Source: Nitrosopumilus adriaticus
GTDB lineage: Archaea; Thermoproteota; Nitrososphaeria; Nitrososphaerales; Nitrosopumilaceae
Direction: 5' to 3'
NCBI RefSeq assembly: GCF_000956175.1
Contig: NZ_CP011070.1
Span: 1,358,147-1,422,146, forward strand
Length of the DNA stretch: 64,000 nt
The notes beneath the pieces are model-generated. The model searched no databases and was not told where the DNA came from. It saw only the letters and a program-made list of their open reading frames with translations. This document shows, one piece after another, positions 17,359-25,605 of this stretch (the stretch's first letter is position 1; every line of letters begins with the position of its first letter). The translations under genes were made by a program, and so were the position numbers.

Positions 17359-19551
17359 ATGAATCCAAAAATAACAATCCCAATTGCAATAATCGTTTCA
17401 GTAGCCATAACATCGGGAATTATGTACACTATTGGCTTTGAACAAGATATTCAAGTAACTCAAACTCTAGAACCAGAGATAATCTATGTCGATAAAACTT
17501 TAGAAGAATATTTCCAGGGAACTCAAAATATCAAAAAAATATCTTCACAAGAAGAATTAAAGAAAATTTTAGAGGTATCAGCTGTCTTTAATGGTCAAAT
17601 TTTTGATGAAAGAATGCTAAGAAGCTTTTCTGTAATGGACGGAGACATGGCAGTAGCAGAATCTGCACCACAGGCAGAACCGGCAGTTAAAACACAATCT
17701 GGCGGCTCAGAGTACTCTACAACAAATGTTCAAGTTGCAAATGTCGACGAACCAGACTATCTCAAAAATGATTCAAAGTATGTCTATATTGTATCAAGAA
17801 ACACACTTTCGATAATTGATGCATATCCTGCTGAATCTGCAAAATTAATTCTCAAAATTGCTCTAGATATTGAATCACAGTACATACAAAATATGTTCCT
17901 TAACGGAGACAGACTAGTAATATTTTACAACGGGCAAAGCGATGACCAGATAATTCCCCAGTATGATTTTGTTCCACAAAGATCATACGAACCTGTAACA
18001 CATGCATTAATTGTAGATGTATCTGATAAAGAAAATCCAACAATCCTAAAGGATTACTCTATTGATGGACACTTTAGAGATGCAAGAATGATTGGAGACT
18101 ATGCATACTTTGTAACAAATAGCCACATCAATTACCAGTACCCAAGACTTCCAGTAATAATGGAAGACGCTGTTAGAATAATGACACCTGAGGCATTTTA
18201 CTTTGATAATGTAGAGCAATTCTCAAACTTTAGCACACTTACTGCAATTGACATCTTTGGTGATAAAATTAATTCTGAGACATTTCTCATGGGATATTCA
18301 GGAACATTTTATGTGTCAGAGGATAACTTTTACTTGACTTACCAGCAAAATATGCCATTTGGTTTTTATGAAAACTCATCACGTGATAGATTCTTTGATG
18401 TAGTTGTTCCACTATTACCAAAAGATATTCAAGATGAAATAAAAGTAATCAAAAGCGATTCTTCATTGAATTCATCATCACAGTGGATGAAAATATCAGA
18501 GCTAATGCAAAAGTCATACAATACAATGAACAAAGACGATAAAGAAAAACTATTTGAAAAGATAAAGCAGGCTCTAATTGAGTACGACACAAAAAAACAG
18601 CAAGACACACAAAAGACAATTATTCACAAAGTATCAATCAATGAGGACAAAATAGAATATGTTGCAAAAGGTTCAGTCCCAGGACGACTACTTAATCAGT
18701 TTTCAATGGATCAGAGCGGGGATAGATTCAGAGTTGCAACTACTACAGAATACTACATACAGCATCAAGGAACCATTAGGTCAAATTCAGTCTATGTCTT
18801 AGATGAGAATCTAAACATAGTTGGAGGTTTGGAAGATATTGCACCTGATGAGAGTATTTTCTCATCAAGATTTATTGGAGAACGACTATACCTGGTAACA
18901 TTCCAGCAAATCGATCCATTTTTTGTGATTGACTTGTCAACTGACACTCCGAAGATTCTAGGTGAACTCAAGATTCCAGGATTTTCAAATTATTTGCATC
19001 CATATGATGAAGAACACATTATTGGAATTGGCAGAGACACAAAAGAACTAGACAATAATAGAGTTCAACAACTAGGCATCAAAATAGCATTATTCAATGT
19101 AAAAGACGTAAAGAATCCAATTGTGGCAGACGATATTGTGATTGGAGATAGTTCCACTCATTCAGAAGCACTGTTCAACCACAAGGCATTCTTCTTTGAT
19201 AAGACAAGAGGAATCCTGTCAATTCCAGTAAATGGAGATGTAAAAAGCCTCAATGAAAGTTCCTCCAAGATGTTTGCACCAGAATACAACAGATGGAGCG
19301 GTTTCTATGTATTTGAGATTGATGCATTAAATGGAATCAATACAAAAGGAACCATTACTCATTCAGAGGAAGATTCAAGATACTATGGGATGGGGGAGGC
19401 AAGAACTTTCTATATCGATGACGTGTTGTACACTGCATCTGAGCAGCATCTAAAGATGAACGACTTTGATAGCTTGGAGAAAATCAATTCAATAAAACTT
19501 GAAAACACTGGAAAGTTTATCGAATACATGGAAGATGAAATTTTACGTTAA
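17359..19551 (+). CDS. secreted/membrane-anchored beta-propeller protein (PF09826-like)
   Basis: A 730-aa protein with an N-terminal transmembrane anchor (about 6-25) and then the family entry motif YSTTNVQVANVDEPDYLKND, typical of proteins annotated as containing a C-terminal beta-propeller domain. Repeated blades are recognisable (VSDKENPTILKDYSIDGHFRDARMIG; LSTDTPKILGELKIPGFSNYLHPYDEEHIIGIG). It most likely sits on the outer face of the membrane. Function is unknown. It is divergent from a membrane HTH regulator. Confidence 0.88.
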   Translation: MNPKITIPIAIIVSVAITSGIMYTIGFEQDIQVTQTLEPEIIYVDKTLEEYFQGTQNIKKISSQEELKKILEVSAVFNGQIFDERMLRSFSVMDGDMAVAESAPQAEPAVKTQSGGSEYSTTNVQVANVDEPDYLKNDSKYVYIVSRNTLSIIDAYPAESAKLILKIALDIESQYIQNMFLNGDRLVIFYNGQSDDQIIPQYDFVPQRSYEPVTHALIVDVSDKENPTILKDYSIDGHFRDARMIGDYAYFVTNSHINYQYPRLPVIMEDAVRIMTPEAFYFDNVEQFSNFSTLTAIDIFGDKINSETFLMGYSGTFYVSEDNFYLTYQQNMPFGFYENSSRDRFFDVVVPLLPKDIQDEIKVIKSDSSLNSSSQWMKISELMQKSYNTMNKDDKEKLFEKIKQALIEYDTKKQQDTQKTIIHKVSINEDKIEYVAKGSVPGRLLNQFSMDQSGDRFRVATTTEYYIQHQGTIRSNSVYVLDENLNIVGGLEDIAPDESIFSSRFIGERLYLVTFQQIDPFFVIDLSTDTPKILGELKIPGFSNYLHPYDEEHIIGIGRDTKELDNNRVQQLGIKIALFNVKDVKNPIVADDIVIGDSSTHSEALFNHKAFFFDKTRGILSIPVNGDVKSLNESSSKMFAPEYNRWSGFYVFEIDALNGINTKGTITHSEEDSRYYGMGEARTFYIDDVLYTASEQHLKMNDFDSLEKINSIKLENTGKFIEYMEDEILR

Positions 19552-19552
19552 A

Positions 19553-20197
19553 TCATACTAGATGAACAACTGTTGAAACTCCTCGCCTGTCAATTTCAAC
19601 ATCATTTTCAATTTCACAAATAGTTACTGTAAAGGAAATTACATCACGAGTCTTTGCATTTTCGGCATGGAGTGTAAGATGAATATCCAAGAATTCAGAC
19701 TCTTGTGTTGGTAAATTTGTTTCATCAATGTATGCATCACATGTGGATTCTATTCTAAATCGATCATCTTTAAAATGAAACCCTAGTTTTGTTTTTCTGC
19801 CATCTCTTCCAGTGGCTTTGACATTTACATCAATAATACCAGGTCTTGTTTCAGTGTACCCTGATTTTTGATTTACAAAAACTCCGATTTGAAATGGTTT
19901 TCCCGCAGTAGATTCGGCCATTTTCTGTATTCCGTCATTCATTACCACATCAACTGCCTTGATTGATTGGGAAACCTTTGCAATCCATTCATTTGTTCTA
20001 GCAATTGTTGCACGAATACCTGCACGTCTTCGTTTATCTTCATCTTCGGGCAATTTGTAATAGTCTACCCATGCCTCATAATCATGAGAGATATCCTCTA
20101 TGAAATCAATACAGGTTCTTCTGTATTCATCAACATTATCTGTTCTCTCAGATGCATCATCAGTGCGCATACCATCAAAATCCATAGGCATTGCCAT
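19553..20197 (-). CDS. hypothetical protein
   Basis: A ~214-aa soluble protein from ATG 20195-20197 (a TTG extension to 20230 and a second ATG at 20191 exist). The N-terminal half is helical and charged (EYRRTCIDFIEDISHDYEAWVDYYKL). The C-terminal half looks like beta sandwich (GIIDVNVKATGRDGRKTKLGFHFKDDRFRIE). No signal peptide is evident. I recognise no family. It is convergent with the beta-propeller gene, one base apart. Confidence 0.65.
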   Translation of the reverse strand: MAMPMDFDGMRTDDASERTDNVDEYRRTCIDFIEDISHDYEAWVDYYKLPEDEDKRRRAGIRATIARTNEWIAKVSQSIKAVDVVMNDGIQKMAESTAGKPFQIGVFVNQKSGYTETRPGIIDVNVKATGRDGRKTKLGFHFKDDRFRIESTCDAYIDETNLPTQESEFLDIHLTLHAENAKTRDVISFTVTICEIENDVEIDRRGVSTVVHLV

Positions 20198-20278
20198 GCT
20201 CAGGATTAATCCTAGTTCTAAAAAAACCAACCTTGAAAAAAATTAATGGTTATAATAGGAATTTTGGCAAGAAAATGT

Positions 20279-20755
20279 ATGATATTTTCAGAAATCGTCA
20301 CGGATTTGCAAGAGCAATTAAAAAAAGACTTGGCGCAAATCAGATTTCTATTAAAAAAGAATCCAGGGATGGGTTATGCAAGAATTGTAGAGATTGGAAA
20401 AGAAGTAGGTAAAAAATACGACATCAAATTAATTGTGAATTTCCCAAAAGAGGGAAGAATTGAAGAATTTGAAATGTATGGGAAAAGAGATTTGAGTTTA
20501 ATCATAGATTATGATCTAAAGAGATTTCCCATAGACAGAGAGATAATTAAACAAAAGGCAAAAGAAATGCTAGGAGACATTCAGACAGAAGATGCATACA
20601 TGTATGAAAACAAAGAAGGAGTCAGAGTATTTACAAATAATTGGAAAATAGACATACTTCCACACTCTGTACATATATGGACTGAATTTAATGAAAAGGT
20701 TACAGCATTTTGTAATTGGTTATTAGAGAATGCTTATCCTATGAAAAAAAGATAA
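20279..20755 (+). CDS. hypothetical protein
   Basis: A 158-aa protein starting at ATG 20279-20281, chosen because TATAATA at ~20250-20256 lies 25-27 nt upstream; an in-frame ATG at 20246 would overlap that box. The sequence is helical at the start (EIVTDLQEQLKKDLAQIRFLLKKN) and alpha/beta after it. It contains no motif I can name and no membrane segment. Convergent with the TPR gene. Confidence 0.7.
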   Translation: MIFSEIVTDLQEQLKKDLAQIRFLLKKNPGMGYARIVEIGKEVGKKYDIKLIVNFPKEGRIEEFEMYGKRDLSLIIDYDLKRFPIDREIIKQKAKEMLGDIQTEDAYMYENKEGVRVFTNNWKIDILPHSVHIWTEFNEKVTAFCNWLLENAYPMKKR

Positions 20756-20764
20756 TTTTAGAAA

Positions 20765-21124
20765 CTAGAGATTTTTCAAATCATCCAAGAGTAGTTCAGC
20801 TTCAGTATTTTCAGGTTGTAATTTCAAAATACGTTTGCAGCAATCAATTGCCTCATCTTTTTGCTCCAATGCCAAATGAACATTAGTTTTCAGAGTAAGG
20901 TTCTCCACATCATTGTTGTCTAATTCAAATGCTTTTTCAAAATACGGTAATGCTTTTTTTGCATCCTCCACAATAAAATAAACACTGCCCATGATAAACA
21001 TGAAATCATGGTCATCAGAATATTCAGATTCTAAACTCTTTCCAAATTTTATAGCCTCATCGTATTCACCATCTCTTAGTAATTTTTTCAGACGACGCTT
21101 TGGATGCTTGAAAAGACCTACCAT
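20765..21124 (-). CDS. TPR-repeat protein
   Basis: A 119-aa protein built of about three tetratricopeptide repeats (DEAIKFGKSLESEYSDDHDFMFIMGSVY; AKKALPYFEKAFELDNNDVENL; DEAIDCCKRILKLQPENTEA). A basic N-terminal helix (HPKRRLKKLLRDG) precedes them. TPRs mediate protein-protein contacts; the partner is unknown. It stands alone on its strand. Confidence 0.85.
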   Translation of the reverse strand: MVGLFKHPKRRLKKLLRDGEYDEAIKFGKSLESEYSDDHDFMFIMGSVYFIVEDAKKALPYFEKAFELDNNDVENLTLKTNVHLALEQKDEAIDCCKRILKLQPENTEAELLLDDLKNL

Positions 21125-21181
21125 CTTAGTTCGTTATTTGAAAGAGAGTATAGTAATTTGAATGTAGAACTCGAATAATCA

Positions 21182-22684
21182 CTAACCATACCATGGTTCA
21201 GGTTCTGAACCTGAAGACTTTTTGATACTAGGATTTTCAATCTTCATGATTCCTTCTTTGATTAAGAATTGAATACCTTGGACAAATGAATTATCATCAA
21301 TGGAGCCATCAGCCCACCATCCTGCATTATTCTTAATCCAATCAGGGATTTGGTTTGAACCACTACCTGAGCCCTGAGATGTTGGAGGAATCTTCATGAT
21401 TCCTTCTTTGATTAAGAATTGAATACCTTGGACAAATGAATTATCATCAATGGAGCCATCAGCCCACCATCCTGCATTATTCTTAATCCAAGAAGGTATA
21501 CTTTGGGTTGGACCTGCATCCTTTGAGTCATAAACTAAAACAGGGATTTGTAGATAGTCTGAAGCTCCAGAAGGAACAATTCCTTCAGGGGCCAAACCAT
21601 AAACCCATACAACATAATTTGCAGTGCCAGGTTTTTCTTTAACAATAAAATCAAGAATGTATTGTCCCGAAGGAGAATACAAGAATTGTTTACCTTCTTC
21701 TTGGGCAACAGAGCGTAGAGGGTTTAGATTTTTATCAACTACTAGAAAATCAAACTGAACTTGGTTTAAAAATTCTGTATCATCATATTTGCTAATAAAT
21801 TTTATGAGCCATTGCATCTCACATCCCATCACAGGATCTTCAGGTCCATAAAATATGTGAATCTGGTAATCAAAATTCTTTGTAGGTTTCTTTACACTAA
21901 CTGATTTTTCAAAGTTCACATCACAACCAGCATCTACTAATTGATTTACAGATGAAAGTATTCCCTCAAATGGACTTTGTTGCACGTTTTCTTTATAATC
22001 CAATAAAACGAATTCGTATTCAGTTGGAGGTATTCCTTCTGAAACATGTGTGTAAGTTTTAGCTTTTATTGGAAATGGAAATCCATCTACAATCCATACT
22101 TTGCTACCAGTACCTCCAGTTTTCCAATACATTTGAACAGTTTCCCAGGTACCTGCAGGGACTGTAATTGTTTCAATAGCCTTTGGAAGTACTTGCTCTC
22201 CTCCTATGTTTCCAATTTTACCCCACGATGCAGCTTTGAATTCTTTAGGACCCTTACCTCCAGAACTTGAATCGGATGTTGCAAAAGCAGATAACCAGAC
22301 TACAGAAGATTTGAAGGCGCCCCGATAGACACCAAGTTCAATGCTGCCTCCAGTTGGTTCAGGTGCAATTTTTCCAAGTTCCATTTCACCAACAATTACT
22401 TTGCTGCCATCATATACAACAGCTTCAGCCAACCACTTGGTTTCACTTCCAACTTGTTTGTCACCTTTAATCCAAATATCCATTTCAAATGGAGCACATT
22501 CTTTGTAATCAACATGACACATGGAATAAGAAAAGAAATCTCCTTGTTTGAGACCTTCTCCTGCATACCACGAGCCTTCTTTATCTACACCCCCAGATTG
22601 GAATTGAGCAAATGCAGATGGAATTGACAATGATCCTAAAAGTAAAGCTGCAAAAATTGGAATTATTAGTAATGATCCTTTCAA
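21182..22684 (-). CDS. secreted protein with duplicated W-I-K-N-N-A-G-W-W C-terminal repeat
   Basis: A 500-aa exported protein with a signal peptide (1-26, ...SIPSAFAQ) and a large beta-rich region. Two C-terminal copies of a ~35-residue motif (IP.WIKNNAGWWADGSIDD ... FVQGIQFLIKEGIMKI) lie at about 398-432 and 448-482. The copies are identical in DNA over 103 bp. This motif recurs in secreted proteins of the window (see 59028-60635) and, to my memory, across Nitrosopumilus, probably as a surface-association module. The main domain is not recognised. Confidence 0.82.
   Translation of the reverse strand: MKGSLLIIPIFAALLLGSLSIPSAFAQFQSGGVDKEGSWYAGEGLKQGDFFSYSMCHVDYKECAPFEMDIWIKGDKQVGSETKWLAEAVVYDGSKVIVGEMELGKIAPEPTGGSIELGVYRGAFKSSVVWLSAFATSDSSSGGKGPKEFKAASWGKIGNIGGEQVLPKAIETITVPAGTWETVQMYWKTGGTGSKVWIVDGFPFPIKAKTYTHVSEGIPPTEYEFVLLDYKENVQQSPFEGILSSVNQLVDAGCDVNFEKSVSVKKPTKNFDYQIHIFYGPEDPVMGCEMQWLIKFISKYDDTEFLNQVQFDFLVVDKNLNPLRSVAQEEGKQFLYSPSGQYILDFIVKEKPGTANYVVWVYGLAPEGIVPSGASDYLQIPVLVYDSKDAGPTQSIPSWIKNNAGWWADGSIDDNSFVQGIQFLIKEGIMKIPPTSQGSGSGSNQIPDWIKNNAGWWADGSIDDNSFVQGIQFLIKEGIMKIENPSIKKSSGSEPEPWYG
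21239..21341. repeat. 103-bp exact direct repeat, copy 1
   Basis: By eye identical to 21389-21491; offset 150 bp (50 codons). Encodes one WIKNNAGWW motif unit of the secreted protein. Confidence 0.9.
21389..21491. repeat. 103-bp exact direct repeat, copy 2
   Basis: Identical to 21239-21341, including synonymous positions, which points to recent duplication or gene conversion within the coding sequence. Confidence 0.9.
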
Positions 22685-22767
22685 ATCTGAAAAAAAATTG
22701 TCAAAACGGATAGTTAAAGGTTATTCAAATAAGCAAATATAGAGGAAAATTTACAGTAATTCCAGAA

Positions 22768-22935
22768 ATGTGTGAATGCTCCAAAGTGCACTTGTTTGAA
22801 GTAGAGTTCAAGTTAGACGGCATGATTGTAGTTCCCACACACAAAAACTGCGGATTCGGTTTAGATGAAAAGCAGGCCGACAAGTTCCAAAAAGAGTTAG
22901 TAAAATCATGGGGCTTTGAGGAAGAGGAAGATTAG
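22768..22935 (+). CDS. 55-aa hypothetical microprotein
   Basis: A short frame with ATG 22768-22770 and a TATA-like AAATATAG about 27 nt upstream. The product starts MCECSKVHLFEVEF and ends in an acidic tail (GFEEEED), with Cys at positions 2, 4 and near 28 (KNCGFG). Codon use and the helix KQADKFQKELVKSWGF look genuine. A longer antisense frame exists but is Cys/Leu-rich and unconvincing. Function unknown. Confidence 0.6.
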   Translation: MCECSKVHLFEVEFKLDGMIVVPTHKNCGFGLDEKQADKFQKELVKSWGFEEEED

Positions 22936-22973
22936 TTAAAAAAATAAAAATAAAATTTTGATAAACTATCGAA

Positions 22974-23117
22974 TTACATACTACCGACAGCTTCTTTACA
23001 AACGTCTGTTGAACATTTGCAATCTGCGCTGCATATACAATGACCTTGCATAGCACAATCGCATGAGTAATCTGGGTCGCCGCTATCAGCTTCGCAACCG
23101 CATGCTTGATCTACCAT
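22974..23117 (-). CDS. 47-aa metallothionein-like Cys-rich peptide
   Basis: The 47-residue product has about ten cysteines in CxC, CDC, CIC, CKC and CKE contexts (ACGCEADSG; SCDCAMQGHCICSADCKC), with acidic residues between them. This pattern is that of a small metal-binding peptide, possibly a metallothionein for Cu or Zn. A TATA-like CCTTTTAAAAC lies ~27 nt before the ATG, consistent with a leaderless transcript. It is convergent with the 55-aa gene. Metal binding is inferred. Confidence 0.65.
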   Translation of the reverse strand: MVDQACGCEADSGDPDYSCDCAMQGHCICSADCKCSTDVCKEAVGSM

Positions 23118-23177
23118 GACTAGTGAGTAATCTTACTTGTTTTAAAAGGTTAGTACAAAAGATGAGAAATTCAGCCT

Positions 23178-24065
23178 TTAAAGAAATCCCAGTATAGCAT
23201 TGCATGATTTTTCTATACTATTTGCTTGCTGTTCAACTAAATTCAGATCAGCCTCAACATCAAACGCTACCTTGAGAATATGGATAAGATCTTGTTCTCT
23301 ATTCAAATTATCCTTAATTTTTACGAAATTTTCTTTGTTTATCCAACCCAAGTAAAAATAGCAATCAGCCAGCATCGAGTTGTTTACAAAGTAATCAAAT
23401 TTTTGCTGAATTATTTGAGAGTGATTGTTTTTTTCAACCAAGTCAGAGAATCCAATCGTAGATTTGAGCATCCTTTCAAGTAGTGGAGGGGTGGCCCTCT
23501 CAATTCCCACCGTTTGAGTGACAGTTGAGATATAATCATTGATTTGATTTTTTTCTAATTTTCGCAATACATCAAGCATATGGGATGGACTAATTCGTTG
23601 ATGGTTCAATGAGGAGATAGCATCTGCTAAATAAAATACAGCACATTTTTGCCAGCACGGCCCAAATTGATCAGTAGAGTGTATGGATTCTTTCGTTTTT
23701 TGACAACAAAATAATGATTCAATCAAAGAGTTTTTTGCAAAATCATTATAGAGTAAAATGCGTTTTTTGTGAATTTTGGATAAAAACATTCGGAGTTCCC
23801 ATGATTCATCTTGAATAATTTCAAGACCATCATATTGCAATAGTTGTTTTGATTGGGTTTCAGAAAGGGATCCATGATGAATCATCACAGATTCATTTTC
23901 AAACTTTAGGGTTTCCTCTCCCAACCTACCATCAAAAACAAAAACATCATAATCACAGGAATTATCGCTTATTCCAGACACTCTACAACCTCCTAACCCA
24001 ACAGGAAAACTAGTCAACTCATGATCTGTAATGAATTTTTTAACATCCATAAAGTCAGTGCACAT
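23178..24065 (-). CDS. nucleotidyltransferase-like hypothetical protein
   Basis: A 295-aa protein. Residues ~20-45 read GLGGCRVSGISDNSCDYDVFVF, which resembles the G-S/G-x-R...D-x-D entry of the nucleotidyltransferase fold (DYD as the metal-binding pair). The rest is mostly helical and Cys-containing (SLFCCQKTKES; GPCWQKCAVFYLADAI), reminiscent of a HEPN-like helical bundle. The fold call is an inference from a short motif. The start could also be the Met at 24050. Confidence 0.6.
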   Translation of the reverse strand: MCTDFMDVKKFITDHELTSFPVGLGGCRVSGISDNSCDYDVFVFDGRLGEETLKFENESVMIHHGSLSETQSKQLLQYDGLEIIQDESWELRMFLSKIHKKRILLYNDFAKNSLIESLFCCQKTKESIHSTDQFGPCWQKCAVFYLADAISSLNHQRISPSHMLDVLRKLEKNQINDYISTVTQTVGIERATPPLLERMLKSTIGFSDLVEKNNHSQIIQQKFDYFVNNSMLADCYFYLGWINKENFVKIKDNLNREQDLIHILKVAFDVEADLNLVEQQANSIEKSCNAILGFL

Positions 24066-24162
24066 CCTTTTTTCTATAAAGGAACCAACTCACAAAGTTT
24101 TACAAATTCATTCAAAGTCAAAACATTTCCTTTAAATTGAGATTGGATTTGTTTTTCATCAA

Positions 24163-24237
24163 GCTCCTATAGTGTAGTCCGGTTAAGCATTTTGGCTTCT
24201 CAAGCCAAAGACTCGGGTTCAAATCCCGATGGGAGCA
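24163..24237 (+). tRNA. tRNA-Glu (CTC)
   Basis: A complete cloverleaf: acceptor GCTCCTA pairs with TGGGAGC, anticodon stem TTGGC/GCCAA encloses loop TTCTCAA (anticodon CTC), T-arm CGGGTTCAAATCCCG. CCA is not encoded. A TATA-like TTTAAATT at ~24131 precedes it by about 30 nt. Confidence 0.95.
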
Positions 24238-24290
24238 CTTTGGATAATTTGAATTGTTTCTTTAAATAACAAAATCAAGAGAAAGGATTA

Positions 24291-24947
24291 GTGGGATTAA
24301 GAGATATTGAATTAAAAGAAGAGTATCGCTCAGACAGAGACGATATCGTAACAGAATTTTTCTTTCCCTGCCTTAGTCATTGTATAGAATATGATAGATG
24401 TGTTGATTTTTTATCGATTCAGACATTAGCTACAATTTCAATGGCATTTGAAAATTTTGCCGAAGGTAAGGCTAAATTAAGAATGATCACAGGGCACAGA
24501 TTCAGATCAGGAGACCTGAATCTGTTTACAAAATTATTTTCTGAAAAATTTACAAAATCATTTGAAGGGAAATTCATCAAAGACACTAAAATCCAAAAAC
24601 TTCAAGAGATTGTAAATAATGGACAAATTGAATTAAAGGTCGCAATTACAAATTCAGAGCAAGTTTCAAATTCTTTCTCTGAGAGAATTGGAATTTTTAG
24701 AGATGTAGATGATGAAGCAGTTGCATTTACTGGAACATCAAGAGAATCATTTTCTGCTCAATCAAGAGATTTTGAATCAGTGGATGTTTTTACATCATGG
24801 AATGACAAATCAAGAGTTGAAAGAAAGATGAAAGACTTTCAGGATCTTTGGGATAACAAAACAAAATACGTAGACGTCTATGATTTTATGTTTGCAGAAA
24901 GAAATAATCTTTTAAAATATTCATCAGAATGGATATTACAAGATTAG
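24291..24947 (+). CDS. stand-alone PLD-like domain protein, degenerate HKD motif
   Basis: A 218-aa protein matching the phospholipase-D-like module found at the N-terminus of some DEAD/DEAH helicases and in restriction-linked nucleases: YRSDRDDIVTEFFFPCLS, a YDR..DFLS strand, and ERIGIFRDVDDEAVAFTGTSRES followed by FESVDVFTSW. The usual His-x-Lys of the HKD motif reads Ser-Glu-Arg here, so catalysis is doubtful. No helicase follows. It starts at GTG 24291 with TTTAAATAAC ~27 nt upstream. Confidence 0.75.
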   Translation: MGLRDIELKEEYRSDRDDIVTEFFFPCLSHCIEYDRCVDFLSIQTLATISMAFENFAEGKAKLRMITGHRFRSGDLNLFTKLFSEKFTKSFEGKFIKDTKIQKLQEIVNNGQIELKVAITNSEQVSNSFSERIGIFRDVDDEAVAFTGTSRESFSAQSRDFESVDVFTSWNDKSRVERKMKDFQDLWDNKTKYVDVYDFMFAERNNLLKYSSEWILQD

Positions 24948-25507
24948 ATTTTGAATGATTCTTCTAGTCTAGATTTATTTTCATTGAAATTCATTCGATT
25001 AATTTTGTAGTAGATGACTTCACCTCGGCGCTCAATTACTGCAATTATTGGTTCTTTTCCCATCTGAGTAATATCTTCAATCTTTTTTTGTAGATTACCC
25101 ATCTTCTCTTGTTGTCCCTCATTGAGTCCAAAGATTAGAAATTTTGCTCCCTTCTCACCAAAATGTCCCCTTTCATATACTCGAAAATCAGAACCAAATC
25201 CAAACCCATCTTTTACAACATACCCGCGATTTCTAAGATCACGATAAATTAAAAATTTAGTAAGAATATCAGAGTCAGTTTTTTGACAGATATTCATAAA
25301 AGTGTCAAAATCAATTTGTTTTTTAGCTTTCTTCAAAATCAATTTTTTAGAATATAATAAAAATAATGTTTCAAATTGTTTTAAAAATAATTTCTCGTTT
25401 TCAACTTCACCATATCCCTTCAGTTCAAGCTCATGGATCATGTTTTTATCAGAAATACAAGTTTGTTCAGAAATCATCTCACCATTTACTATCGGAGTTT
25501 CTTCCAT
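24944..25507 (-). CDS. endA: tRNA-intron splicing endonuclease EndA
   Basis: A 187-aa protein whose C-terminal half shows the EndA signature: IYRDLRNRGYVVKDGFGFGSDFRVYERG (Tyr111) and ERRGEVIYYKI (Lys168). It cuts bulge-helix-bulge introns in pre-tRNA. The expected His about ten residues after the Tyr falls on Gly/Ala here; a His is present earlier, at 115. It could be a structural subunit of a heteromeric enzyme or use the shifted His. I chose ATG 25505-25507 over 25561 because CTTATATGG lies ~27 nt upstream. Confidence 0.88.
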   Translation of the reverse strand: MEETPIVNGEMISEQTCISDKNMIHELELKGYGEVENEKLFLKQFETLFLLYSKKLILKKAKKQIDFDTFMNICQKTDSDILTKFLIYRDLRNRGYVVKDGFGFGSDFRVYERGHFGEKGAKFLIFGLNEGQQEKMGNLQKKIEDITQMGKEPIIAVIERRGEVIYYKINRMNFNENKSRLEESFKI

Positions 25508-25605
25508 GATGATGAGAAAATCAAAGGATTTCCATATAAGCATTGGAAAAAATGGGCACATATTGACTCACCGTTAAAATATGGGCGTTTTGGTTTGAGA
25601 ACATA

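Noticed and set aside
22808-23056. An 82-codon minus-strand frame overlapping the 55-aa and 47-aa microprotein genes
   Set aside because: Its Leu/Cys/Phe-rich composition is unconvincing, while both microproteins have promoters and sensible composition.
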